Part shown: one piece after another, positions 24,153 to 32,427 of the stretch
How the letters are laid out: each line of letters begins with the position of its first letter
Position numbering within the stretch: position 1 is the stretch's first letter
Made by a program: the position numbers and the translations under genes
Source: Sphingomonas sp. YR710
GTDB taxonomy: Bacteria; Pseudomonadota; Alphaproteobacteria; Sphingomonadales; Sphingomonadaceae
DNA length: 64,000 nt
Direction of reading: 5' to 3'
Assembly: GCF_900101455.1 (NCBI RefSeq)
Contig: NZ_FMZJ01000007.1
Coordinates: forward strand, 124,001 to 188,000
Notes under the pieces: model-generated
Databases searched by the model: none
Told to the model about the DNA's origin: nothing
The model's input: the letters and a program-made list of their open reading frames with translations, nothing else

Positions 24153-24659
24153 CTAGAGACCGCCAATCTCGTGCGCGACAAGGAAGCCGTCAAACAGGTG
24201 ATTCAGCATGGTTTCAACGGCGGCGATGGCCTTTGGCGCGACCCGAATGATCGTGCGGCGGCCATCTTTGTCGTCCGGCTCACGCCAGATCAGTTCGTGC
24301 TGTTGAAGCACCCCCATCCAGCGCAATGCGGTGGTGGCCGGCACTGCGGCGCCCGCCGCCAGCGTCGACACCGAAAGCGGCCCGCCCGACATTTCGGCAA
24401 TGTAGAGATCGAGGAGCATATCCCATGCCGGATCGGCAAATAGATCCGGCCCCAATAAAGCCTCACGCCGGCGTCGCGTTCGAACCACCGACAGGGCAAC
24501 CTGCACAAGCTGCGCGTTCGACAGGTTGACGCGGCCGCTCGGCACGGCGTCCAACGGAAGATTATGCCCACCGAACAAGCCAGCCAATGTGCGCGGCCGC
24601 CGAGCGCTACCGTTGTTGCATTCGATCATAGGTGCCCCCACCGTACAAGATATCGCCAT
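24153..24659 (-). CDS. Winged-helix (MarR-like) transcriptional regulator
   Basis: The 168-residue protein has a C-terminal winged-helix domain. WDMLLDLYIAEMSGGPLSVS is followed by the recognition helix region AGAAVPATTALRWMGVLQQ and the wing WREPDDKDGRRTIIRV. The pattern GPLSVS...AAxVPATTALRW is one I recall in sphingomonad regulators of unknown ligand. It probably controls nearby stress or small-protein genes, but no operator was identified. An internal ATG 10 codons in is an alternative start. Confidence 0.7.
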   Translation of the reverse strand: MAISCTVGAPMIECNNGSARRPRTLAGLFGGHNLPLDAVPSGRVNLSNAQLVQVALSVVRTRRRREALLGPDLFADPAWDMLLDLYIAEMSGGPLSVSTLAAGAAVPATTALRWMGVLQQHELIWREPDDKDGRRTIIRVAPKAIAAVETMLNHLFDGFLVAHEIGGL

Positions 24660-24686
24660 CAGAACAGTCGCTTTCGGATCAACTGC

Positions 24687-24986
24687 TCAAACCACCAGCC
24701 GCACGAGCCACGCCTCATCCATCCGCGGGCTTCGTTCGAACTCGACGCGCGCACCGGGCTGGGCGACCGACCAGGGCGGGAAGAAACTGAACCGCGTGAA
24801 TTCGACCATGTTGCCGCCCCCATCTGGGGTGATCATGCCCGTCCCCCACGCCGTCCGCGCCGCAATCATCCCCGTTTCCATCGCCATCCGGCCCTCCCCC
24901 GGCAGTTGCGCGCCAACAGCCATCGCGTGCCCCGGCGCGAATCCGGTCGAACGAACGATCCCCTGCCGCATAAAGCCCATCTTCAA
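24687..24986 (-). CDS. Small protein with a possible divergent cold-shock-like domain
   Basis: The 99-residue protein ends in a segment (GTGMITPDGGGNMVEFTRFS, then PGARVEFERSP and AWLVRLVV) that follows the strand order of a cold-shock domain (G-x-G-x-I-x-P-D-x-G and G-x-R-V-E-F-E). The RNA-binding aromatic motifs KGFGFI and VFVH are not preserved, so the match is weak. The N-terminal 40 residues look unrelated and the real start may be later. It lies 27 bases upstream of the winged-helix gene on the same strand. Confidence 0.4.
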   Translation of the reverse strand: MKMGFMRQGIVRSTGFAPGHAMAVGAQLPGEGRMAMETGMIAARTAWGTGMITPDGGGNMVEFTRFSFFPPWSVAQPGARVEFERSPRMDEAWLVRLVV

Positions 24987-25332
24987 TCTCCCGCCGACGG
25001 CTGCTGCGATAAGGCGTGAACAGCGCCCCGCCCTTCGAACTTCGTTACCTTAGCGTAGAGATGATGATCATGAGCGTGACGGCCATCACGTCCTGGGAAT
25101 TGCGGGAAAGCCGGCGGCTGACGTGAAGACGGGACACGGAACGGAAATTGCTGGTCGCCGACATAGCCCCGGAGTCGTCCAGCGATAACAACTTCGCTTC
25201 CCATCACGAACATTTCTGGTTCGCACGGCGCGGCGCCGATGCCATCGCAATCCGGCACCGGTTGACTTGCACTGCGCGGCGTACGGCTAAAACCGAAAGG
25301 GGAACGCCCGTTCCCGGACGCTCCCAGATGCC
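24987..25332. other. Intergenic stretch without a supported gene
   Basis: About 350 bases between two small minus-strand genes. One 91-codon frame runs through it but has a His/Pro/Arg-rich composition, no ribosome site and no recognisable pattern. It may contain the promoter of the cold-shock-like gene. I see no strong hairpin. Confidence 0.5.
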
Positions 25333-25638
25333 TTACCAGCCGCGGCGGCCATGGTCCCCGCGATCATGGTCCCAGTGATCGTGGCGACCACGATCATGAT
25401 CCCAGCGGCGATGTTCGCGCCATCCATCTCGATAATAAAACCCCGGCCTACCATAATAATAAGCGGGATAGCTGTAATAAGCAGGGCCATAGTAATAGCC
25501 CGGGCCATAATAGCCTCCATAAGGGTAGCCGCCGCCAACCGAAAACTCTACGATGGTGCGGGCGGATGCCGCGCTAGGCAAGAAGGCGCATGCGGCCGAT
25601 GCTGCGAGCGCTAGGGGCAATACAAGCTTGCGGATCAT
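25333..25638 (-). CDS. Small exported Gly/Tyr/His-rich protein
   Basis: The 101-residue protein has a clear signal peptide (MIRKLVLPLALAASAACAF, cleavage after SAASA). The mature part has a Gly/Tyr repeat region (residues about 35-70, with GGYYGPGYYYGPAYY-like units) and a charged Arg/Asp/His tail (HRRWDHDRGRHDHWDHD). Such proteins occur at the alphaproteobacterial cell surface or periplasm. Metal binding by the His/Asp tail is conceivable, but function is unknown. Confidence 0.75.
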   Translation of the reverse strand: MIRKLVLPLALAASAACAFLPSAASARTIVEFSVGGGYPYGGYYGPGYYYGPAYYSYPAYYYGRPGFYYRDGWREHRRWDHDRGRHDHWDHDRGDHGRRGW

Positions 25639-25761
25639 TTCGGATCTCCAACATTTTCAGGCATCTCGACAAAAGCCAAAGGCACCGATGTTGGACTTAT
25701 ATCCGATTCGAGATGGAGCGACGCTGAATGCCACGTTTAACGCAGGTTCAGCTTGCGCCCA

Positions 25762-26577
25762 TCAATCGACGTGCTGAACCTCCTCGGTCGTCACCACGAA
25801 TGAAGTCAGTTCCGCCGGGCCAAAATTGGTGGTCAGCGCGGTGTCCGTGGCATCCCGCCCCCGCGCCATCAGAATGCGGCCGATACGCGGGGCATTGTGG
25901 CGGGCATCATAGGTGTACCAGTCACCATCTACGAACACGTCGAACCACGCGCTGAAGTCCATCGGCGCATCGGATACCGGCACGCCGATATCGCCGAGAT
26001 AGCCGGTGCAGTAGCGCGCGGGGATGTTCATGCAGCGGCACAAGGTAACCGCGAGATGCGCGAAATCACGGCAGACACCGAGCTTCTCCTGATAGCCGTT
26101 CCAGGCTGTCTTGTCGGAGCGGGCATGTTCATAGCCGAAGCTGATATGGTTATGAACAAACGCGACGATCGTTTCGACACGATCGCGCGCCGATTGCAGA
26201 TGGCCGAACTCGCCCCAAGCCATCTCCATCAATCGATCGGTTTCGCAATAACGGCTGCCCAGCAGGAAGATCAGCACATCGTCAGGCAGATCTTCGACCC
26301 GCATCTGCAAGCCATCGGGCGCGCGGACATCGGGTTGACCGTCATCCTCGATCAGGAAATCGGCGGACAGGGTTACGCCGCCCCGGGGAACGGTAAGCCG
26401 CGAAGCGACATTTCCGAACCCATCGATATAATCGTAGATCGGCACATCGGGCGAACCCATGATCCGATGAGGGGTGCGCAGATCCTTGTTCCGCGACGGA
26501 TGAACGCTGAGCAACGCCATCATCGCTGCGGGCGCCTTCGTTTCAAACCGCATTTCATATCCTGCGCGGATCAACAT
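25762..26577 (-). CDS. Transglutaminase-like cysteine peptidase (second of a tandem pair)
   Basis: The 271-residue protein has the transglutaminase core. Catalytic Cys lies in KLGVCRDFAHLAVTLCR, the His/Asp pair probably in WFDVFVDGDWYTYDARHN and the HISFGYEH region, with NIPARYCTGYLGD following the Cys as usual. The N-terminal beta domain precedes it. Members cleave or modify peptide bonds; the substrate is unknown. The start at 26577 lies 4 bases after the upstream gene's stop, with an AAGGA site, so the two are one operon. Confidence 0.82.
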   Translation of the reverse strand: MLIRAGYEMRFETKAPAAMMALLSVHPSRNKDLRTPHRIMGSPDVPIYDYIDGFGNVASRLTVPRGGVTLSADFLIEDDGQPDVRAPDGLQMRVEDLPDDVLIFLLGSRYCETDRLMEMAWGEFGHLQSARDRVETIVAFVHNHISFGYEHARSDKTAWNGYQEKLGVCRDFAHLAVTLCRCMNIPARYCTGYLGDIGVPVSDAPMDFSAWFDVFVDGDWYTYDARHNAPRIGRILMARGRDATDTALTTNFGPAELTSFVVTTEEVQHVD

Positions 26578-26581
26578 CTCT

Positions 26582-27526
26582 TTAGCTTTCCTTCGGGTTA
26601 TTGAGGCGGCTGTTGACGGCGCCGTCGGAAACGGAAACGCCGATGGACGCCGCAGGGTCCACGATGTGGACATCCACATCGACGGTCATGCCGGTGCTGC
26701 TGTTGGGAAAGCCGCTCCAGGTGCCGGACAGGGGCACCGCCTGATAGGGATCGCGCGCGACCGCGACGCGGATCAGGCCGCGATTGCCAATGATGCCGTT
26801 CGTCGGATCGAATTCGACCCACCCGGATCCCGGCAGGAAGATCCGGACCCAGGCATGGGTATTGCCGCCCCCGACGACGCCCTCCCCCCGTGATGGGTTG
26901 TACACATAACCGGAAACGAAGCGCGCTGCGAAGCCCAGCGCACGCACCGCCTCAATCATCAGCACCGCATAATCGCGGCACGTACCTTGTTTCTTTTTCA
27001 ACGTTTCGATCGGGGTCTGTGTCCCCTTTTCGTGGCGCGCGACATAGGTGAATTCCTCGCGAATCTGCAGCGCCATCGCACTCAACATGTCGACCGTCCC
27101 GGTCGTACCGTCGTTTCGGACGAAGCGACGCGCCCATGTGTCGATCACCCGATAGGGGTCGAGGTGCTGGCGCTCGATCGAGCGCAGCAGATCGGGCATG
27201 TCTTCCGACGAATAGGTGAATGGGTAGAGCCGGGCATAATCCTCGACATCGACATGGTGGGCGGGCAACGGCGCATGATCAAGCCGGGCGAAGCTTTCGA
27301 CCCGCAACCGCTTCGCCCGTTTGTCGAACCGGGCGATCGCCACCGAATTGCCGAACACGTCGTGCAACCAGCGCAGCTCGGCGGGCTCAGGATCGATCTC
27401 GAGCCGCGCCTCGACCAGCCGTTGATCATAGCTTTCGCGCGGGCGCATCATGATGCGATGCTCGCCGAACGTCACCGGCTGGCGATAGGTATATTCGGTG
27501 ACATGGCGTATCGTCAGCAATGGCAT
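26582..27526 (-). CDS. Transglutaminase-like cysteine peptidase (first of a tandem pair)
   Basis: The 314-residue protein begins MPLLTIRHVTEYTYRQPVTF, the bacterial transglutaminase-like N-terminal region. Its core has catalytic Cys in KQGTCRDYAVLMIEAVR, His in GNTHAWVRIFLPG and Asp in WVEFDPTNG. The protein lacks a signal peptide. In other bacteria such proteins occur with alpha-E and ATP-grasp peptide-ligase genes, which are absent here. It is divergent from an N-formylglutamate amidohydrolase family gene with only about 17 bases between starts. Confidence 0.85.
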   Translation of the reverse strand: MPLLTIRHVTEYTYRQPVTFGEHRIMMRPRESYDQRLVEARLEIDPEPAELRWLHDVFGNSVAIARFDKRAKRLRVESFARLDHAPLPAHHVDVEDYARLYPFTYSSEDMPDLLRSIERQHLDPYRVIDTWARRFVRNDGTTGTVDMLSAMALQIREEFTYVARHEKGTQTPIETLKKKQGTCRDYAVLMIEAVRALGFAARFVSGYVYNPSRGEGVVGGGNTHAWVRIFLPGSGWVEFDPTNGIIGNRGLIRVAVARDPYQAVPLSGTWSGFPNSSTGMTVDVDVHIVDPAASIGVSVSDGAVNSRLNNPKES

Positions 27527-27543
27527 CAGAGAAAGCGTTCCTC

Positions 27544-28317
27544 ATGGCGACCCAACAGCCGCTGACATTGCTCGGCCTGGGCGATCCCGCCCCCGTCATA
27601 GCGTTCAACCCCGATCGGCCGTCGCCGTTCCTGCTGATCGGCGATCATGCGGGAATTTCGGTGCCGGCGGTGCTCGGCAATCTGGGCGTAAGCGCGGCGG
27701 ATTTCGGTCGTCACATCGCCTCCGACATCGGCGTTCGGGGATTGGGCGAGGCATTGGCACAGCGGCTCGACTGCGGATTCGTCCATCAGGCCTATTCACG
27801 GCTGGTGATCGACTGCAATCGCGATCCGGCGGCGGACGATGCGATACCGGACTCGTCGGACGGCACCGCCATCCCGGGCAATCGCGATCTGAGCGAGGAA
27901 GCCCGCGCGGCACGGATCGGCGCAATCCAGATGCCCTATCACCAGGCCATCGCGCTGGAGATCGAACGACGCGCCCAGGCCCGCCATGATACGATCCTCG
28001 TGTCGCTGCACAGCTTCACGCCGGTGATGATGGGCAAGCCGCGGCCATGGCACGTCGGCGTGCTTCATGAGGGCGGAAATGAGGGCTTTGCGCAGGCAGT
28101 CCTCGTCCGGCTGCAACAGGAGCACGGGCTGATCGTGGGCGACAACCAACCTTATCATATGGATGCGACCGACTATACGGTGCCGCTGCACGCCTTCCCG
28201 GCGGACATGCCTTATGTCGAACTCGAGGTCCGGCAGGATCTGCTCGCGGACACCGCCGGGCAGCGCCACTGGAGCGAGATCATCGCAACGGCGCTGCTCG
28301 ACGCGCTCGAGGATTAG
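27544..28317 (+). CDS. N-formylglutamate amidohydrolase family protein (second copy)
   Basis: The protein of about 257 residues carries LLIGDHAGISVP near the N-terminus, YSRLVIDCNRDP, MPYHQAIALEIERR, ILVSLHSFTPVM and YVELEVRQDLL, which place it in the amidohydrolase family. It differs strongly from the first copy at 21095-21964. Two ATG codons (27520 and 27544) are possible starts. Its head-to-head position with the transglutaminase pair suggests a shared peptide or amino-acid metabolite, which is inference. The last 4 bases overlap the convergent gene that follows. Confidence 0.82.
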   Translation: MATQQPLTLLGLGDPAPVIAFNPDRPSPFLLIGDHAGISVPAVLGNLGVSAADFGRHIASDIGVRGLGEALAQRLDCGFVHQAYSRLVIDCNRDPAADDAIPDSSDGTAIPGNRDLSEEARAARIGAIQMPYHQAIALEIERRAQARHDTILVSLHSFTPVMMGKPRPWHVGVLHEGGNEGFAQAVLVRLQQEHGLIVGDNQPYHMDATDYTVPLHAFPADMPYVELEVRQDLLADTAGQRHWSEIIATALLDALED

Positions 28318-28559
28318 GCGGTTTCGAGCGCCGCCATCACCATCGCGCGCCAGATTACCGGATCCCCCACCTGCGCCATCGTGCGGTCGGGCTCGCGCAA
28401 CGTGTGCAGGATCGCCACCGCGTCCGAAACATGGTTTGGCCAGCCATCGTCAACGGCCTCGGCGCAATGCGCCGACGCGCCATCACCGTTCACGCTCAGG
28501 CGCTGACCGGCCAGAACCCGCGCAATCCGTTCGACGACAGCAGTTTCGGATACAGGCAT
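28314..28559 (-). CDS. Small conserved protein, unknown function
   Basis: The 81-residue protein contains VVERIARVLAGQRLSVNGDGA and HVSDAVAILHTLREPD with an Ala-rich end (WRAMVMAALETA). Composition and codon use fit a real gene; I recall similar sequences in sphingomonads but no function. It overlaps the amidohydrolase stop by 4 bases on the opposite strand. Confidence 0.6.
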   Translation of the reverse strand: MPVSETAVVERIARVLAGQRLSVNGDGASAHCAEAVDDGWPNHVSDAVAILHTLREPDRTMAQVGDPVIWRAMVMAALETA

Positions 28560-28641
28560 CTAACCCTCCAATGTTGGCCCTCTTCTGGGACTAACGACAA
28601 AGTCGCGCCTTGGCTCCGCGATGTCAAACGCCGTGTGGCAA

Positions 28642-29322
28642 TTAACCCCGCTTCGCCGCGATAATGGGACCGCCGCGCCCCGCCTGGATGAGGATCGCCG
28701 TTTCCAGCCCGGCCGCGCCGGGTGGCACCGCATAGCTTGCCATCGCGCCATGCCAGCGCCCAATCTCCACCAGTTGCCGGACGATGTTCCGATGCGGCAA
28801 GGTCCGCCCGCCATTTTCGCCCGCGCGGATGGCGACATCGATCGTCCGCGGATCGTAGCGCACCGCCCAGACGATCGCTTCCTTCCCGGGATGCCCGGCG
28901 GAAACGCTGACCTTCCCGTTCGCCACGGCGATCATGGGTTCGTCCGCGCCGCGATCGAAGCGCGCAAGCGCCGCCTCGACGTCGGCTTGGCGACTGCCCA
29001 CCAGCGCGTAGCGGCCGTTAACGATGATCTGGGGCGTATAGACCTGGCTCCGTCCGCCGCCTTTCGCATAATCCCACTGGCGCGCGGTGAAAGCCGCCTG
29101 GCCGAAACTGTCCTTCCAGCCGAGCTGATCCCAATAGGTGACGCTGAAATTGAGCGCGATCAGATCGGGGCGGTCGGCGATCGCGTTGAGCACAGCATTG
29201 GCCGGCGGGCAGGACGAACAACCCTGGCTTTGATAGAGTTCGATCACCGCGGGATGCGCGACATTGGCGGCATGGGCCGATCCGGCAAAAGCGATGATCG
29301 GCAATAGCAGCATCGTTCGCAT
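28642..29322 (-). CDS. DUF1223 thioredoxin-fold exported protein
   Basis: The 226-residue protein has a signal peptide (MRTMLLLPIIAFAGSAHA) and the DUF1223 start AVIELYQSQGCSSCPPAN with a CSSC pair. These are followed by NFSVTYWDQLGWKDSFGQ and VYTPQIIVNG (a cis-Pro region). DUF1223 proteins have a thioredoxin-like fold with a C-terminal beta domain; enzymatic activity is not established. Probably periplasmic. Confidence 0.85.
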   Translation of the reverse strand: MRTMLLLPIIAFAGSAHAANVAHPAVIELYQSQGCSSCPPANAVLNAIADRPDLIALNFSVTYWDQLGWKDSFGQAAFTARQWDYAKGGGRSQVYTPQIIVNGRYALVGSRQADVEAALARFDRGADEPMIAVANGKVSVSAGHPGKEAIVWAVRYDPRTIDVAIRAGENGGRTLPHRNIVRQLVEIGRWHGAMASYAVPPGAAGLETAILIQAGRGGPIIAAKRG

Positions 29323-29375
29323 GCACGCACTCCCCGGCTTGCTTATATCTCCATTCGGTAAAGATGGCGATAAAG

Positions 29376-29912
29376 TTACGAGGCCGCCCGCCCGATCATG
29401 TACGAGATATGGCGCCGCAGCGGATGATCCAACGAGAAGCCCGGAAAATCGAAATCCAGATCGTGCCGCCGCGTCATGCCGATTCGCTCCATGAGGCCCC
29501 AGGAGCGGACATTGGCAGGCACCGTGATCGCCCAGATCGCATCATCCGCCAGATTTTCCCATCCCCAGGTGAGGCTCGCCAGCGCGGCCTCCTTGGCATA
29601 GGCCTGCCCCCAATGCCTGGCTGCGAGACGCCAGCCGATCTCGGGCAGGTTTTCGATCGGCGTGCCGACGGCACCCGGCTTGATCCCGCAAAAGCCCAGA
29701 AATTCATGGTCGGACCGGCGTTCGATCGCCCAGAATCCATGACCGAGCCGATCGATGAAGTCATTCTGGCGCTTTATCCCGGCATCGACATCATCGAGCG
29801 ACTGCGACGCGCCGAGAAACGCCATCACGCGCGGATCATTGCCCATCGCGTGGAAGGGCGCGCGATCGCAGTCCTGCCAGCGGCGGAGGATCAGCCGCGC
29901 GGTTTCGATCAT
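29376..29912 (-). CDS. GNAT acetyltransferase (RimJ/RimL-like)
   Basis: The 178-residue protein begins IETARLILRRWQDCDRAPF, typical of the RimJ/RimL group. ENLPEIGWRLAARHWGQAYA carries the acetyl-CoA binding region, and NVRSWGLMERIGM is the usual C-terminal motif. The substrate cannot be read; ribosomal protein N-termini or small molecules are both possible. It follows hemB by 6 bases on the same strand and is probably co-transcribed. Confidence 0.85.
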   Translation of the reverse strand: MIETARLILRRWQDCDRAPFHAMGNDPRVMAFLGASQSLDDVDAGIKRQNDFIDRLGHGFWAIERRSDHEFLGFCGIKPGAVGTPIENLPEIGWRLAARHWGQAYAKEAALASLTWGWENLADDAIWAITVPANVRSWGLMERIGMTRRHDLDFDFPGFSLDHPLRRHISYMIGRAAS

Positions 29913-29918
29913 CGCATC

Positions 29919-30911
29919 TCAGCCACCCATCAGCCGCGCCGCATGCAACGCGTGATAGGTCAACACGCCCGACGCCCCTGCCCGTTTGAACGACATCAGC
30001 GTCTCGAGCACCAGCGCGTCGCGATCGCCGGCGCCCACGGCCGCCGCCGCCTCGATCATCGCATATTCGCCGGACACCTGATAAGCGAACACCGGCACCC
30101 CGAACCGATCCTTCACCAGCCGGACGATATCGAGATAGGGCAGACCCGGCTTCACCATCACGCTGTCAGCGCCCTCGGCCAGATCGAGCGCGACCTCGCG
30201 CAACGCCTCTTCGGAATTGGACGGGCTCATCTGATAGCCCTTCTTGTCGCCCTTCAGAAGGCCGCGCGTATCGACGGCATCGCGGAACGGGCCGTAGAAG
30301 GCGCTCGCATATTTGGCGGCATAGGCCATGATCTGCACATCGACATGGCCTGCCGCCTCCAGCGCATTGCGGATCGCGCCGACCCGGCCATCCATCATGT
30401 CGGACGGGGCGATAATGTCGCTGCCGGCATGAGCTTGGACCAGCGCCTGTTCGACCAGAACCGCGCTCGTCGGATCGTTGAGCACGCGCCCCTGGGCGTC
30501 GACGAGTCCGTCATGGCCGTGGCTGGTATAGGGATCGAGCGCGACATCGGTGAGCACGCCAATATCGGGCACCGCATCCTTGATCGCCTTGATCGCGCGG
30601 CACATCAGATTATCGGGATTGAGCGCCTCACGGCCATCGTCGCTGCGCAGTTCGCGCGGCGTGTTCGGGAACAGGGCGAGGCATGGGATGCCCGCAGCCT
30701 TTGCTTCACGGGCGCGATCGCCGATCATCGCGATTGGCCAGCGCGACACGCCGGGCAGCGACGCGATCGGCTCCTCGACATCGCCCCACGCGATGAACAA
30801 GGGCCAGATCAGATTGGCCGGCGTCAGGACATTCTCCGCGAACATTGCGCGGCTCCAAGCATAGCGACGCGAGCGGCGGAGGCGGAGGGCGGGAAAGGCG
30901 GCGTGAGTCAT
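29919..30911 (-). CDS. hemB: Delta-aminolevulinic acid dehydratase (porphobilinogen synthase)
   Basis: The 330-residue enzyme contains the two active-site lysine regions (AAKYASAFYGPFRDA and SVMVKPGLPYLD) and FAYQVSGEYAMIEAAAA. The DPYTSHGHDG segment lacks the cysteine triplet of zinc-type enzymes, which suggests the magnesium-type ALAD usual in alphaproteobacteria. It makes porphobilinogen for haem. The GNAT gene follows closely; a 97-base gap separates it from the MATE gene upstream. Confidence 0.95.
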   Translation of the reverse strand: MTHAAFPALRLRRSRRYAWSRAMFAENVLTPANLIWPLFIAWGDVEEPIASLPGVSRWPIAMIGDRAREAKAAGIPCLALFPNTPRELRSDDGREALNPDNLMCRAIKAIKDAVPDIGVLTDVALDPYTSHGHDGLVDAQGRVLNDPTSAVLVEQALVQAHAGSDIIAPSDMMDGRVGAIRNALEAAGHVDVQIMAYAAKYASAFYGPFRDAVDTRGLLKGDKKGYQMSPSNSEEALREVALDLAEGADSVMVKPGLPYLDIVRLVKDRFGVPVFAYQVSGEYAMIEAAAAVGAGDRDALVLETLMSFKRAGASGVLTYHALHAARLMGG

Positions 30912-31008
30912 GGCGCCGCTCTAACGCTTAAGCCGCATCGCTGCATCATTTTCCGTAGCCGAGAGTCTGTTATGAAATGCGGCAAAGACGCACCTTCACA
31001 AGCCACTC

Positions 31009-32427
31009 TCAGCCGACGGGGGCCAGCTCCGCATGCTCGGCGCGTTCGGCAATGTCGGCGAAGGTATTGCTGCGCCAGTCGCCATAACGATAATAGAGCC
31101 ACGTCAGGAACGTCGCCAACGCCGAACCGAACGGATAGCTCCACCACAGGCCGTCGGTGCCCAGCCAATGTTCGGTGGCAAACGCAAAGCCGACCCTGCC
31201 CGGCAGGAACGCCACCGTCATGATGATCAACGGCGCGATCACGACGCCATTCGCGCGGACGACGCCGGACCACACCATCATGACGCCCGAGATGATGAAG
31301 CTCCAGCCGGCAATATGCTGAATATGCTCGGCGATAGGCAAGGCCGGACTGTCCATTCCGAGGAAGAGGCCGACGACCTGCCGATTGAAGAACAGGAGCA
31401 ACGCCACGAGCAGCCCCGTCATGCCGATATTGGCGATGATGCCCTGGCGCGTGATCGCATTGACCCGGTCCCAGCGACCGGCGCCGATATTCTGCGCCGC
31501 CATCGCACTGACCGCGGCGCCCACCGCCATCGCCGGCATCTGAACATAGTTCCAGAGCTGCGAGGCGACGCCATAAGCCGCAACCGTGCTGACGCCCGCC
31601 CGGTTGATCAGCCCGATCATCGCGATGCCCGCCAGGGTCAGAACCGTCATCTGAAGGCCCATCGCGATACCGCGCGAGAGGATCAGCCGGAGCAACGGCC
31701 AGCCGGGCGCCAGCAGATAGCGCCACTCGCGGCCGCGCAAACGCAGCGGTAGATCGCGCGCATAGATGAAGGCGATCAAACCGGCGGCCGATACATAGTT
31801 GGCGATGATCGTCGCCACCGCCGCGCCCTCGATCCCGAGCCGCGGAAACGGGCCGATCCCCGCGATCAGAAACGGGTTGAGCCCTGCATCGAGCGCCACC
31901 GACAAGATCATGAATAGCAAGGGCGACATCGAATCGCCGGTGCCGCGTAGCCCCATCATGAGGAGCGTAAGCATGAACAGCGGCGGCACCGACAGGAAGA
32001 TATAATGTAGATAGATGCTCGCGAGTTCACTCGCACCGGGCGGTGTCGCCAGGAAATGCAGGATGCGATCGGTCAGCAGCCAACCGAAGACCGACGCCGC
32101 AAGACCAAACAACAGGAACACCGCGATCGCAGCACCGATCGTCCGCCGCACGCCATCGATATCGCGCCGCCCCATATGCTGACCGATCAACACCGTCGAC
32201 GCCATGCCGAAGCCGAATGCGCCGCTGATCATCAGGAACAGCACGTTGCTGGCATTGGAGGTCGCGGCCAGCGCGTTCTCACCGAGGAAACGCCCCACCC
32301 ACACCATGTTGATCGACGCATTGAGCGACTGCAGAATGTTAGCGCCAAGCGTCGGCAAGGCGAACATCAACAGGGTGCGGCCAATCGGCCCCTCCGTCAG
32401 ATCGCCCCGCCGGGGAGGTCCGCTCAT
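31009..32427 (-). CDS. MATE family multidrug/organic cation exporter
   Basis: The 472-residue protein has about 12 hydrophobic helices and the MATE features [20 protein letters not shown] in helix 1 and [20 protein letters not shown] in the first half. A matching second half follows ([20 protein letters not shown]). It exports drugs or metabolites using a cation gradient; substrates are unknown. Its start overlaps the valS stop by 4 bases (ATGA), so the two are co-translated. Confidence 0.92.
   Translation of the reverse strand: MSGPPRRGDLTEGPIGRTLLMFALPTLGANILQSLNASINMVWVGRFLGENALAATSNASNVLFLMISGAFGFGMASTVLIGQHMGRRDIDGVRRTIGAAIAVFLLFGLAASVFGWLLTDRILHFLATPPGASELASIYLHYIFLSVPPLFMLTLLMMGLRGTGDSMSPLLFMILSVALDAGLNPFLIAGIGPFPRLGIEGAAVATIIANYVSAAGLIAFIYARDLPLRLRGREWRYLLAPGWPLLRLILSRGIAMGLQMTVLTLAGIAMIGLINRAGVSTVAAYGVASQLWNYVQMPAMAVGAAVSAMAAQNIGAGRWDRVNAITRQGIIANIGMTGLLVALLLFFNRQVVGLFLGMDSPALPIAEHIQHIAGWSFIISGVMMVWSGVVRANGVVIAPLIIMTVAFLPGRVGFAFATEHWLGTDGLWWSYPFGSALATFLTWLYYRYGDWRSNTFADIAERAEHAELAPVG

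Noticed and set aside
24983-25258. 91-codon minus-strand frame
   Set aside because: Its composition is Pro/His/Arg-rich, it has no ribosome site and no family likeness.
29364-31223. Long plus-strand frame of 619 codons
   Set aside because: It runs antisense to the GNAT gene and hemB and consists mostly of Arg/His/Asp-rich text without family patterns; it is a shadow of GC-rich coding.
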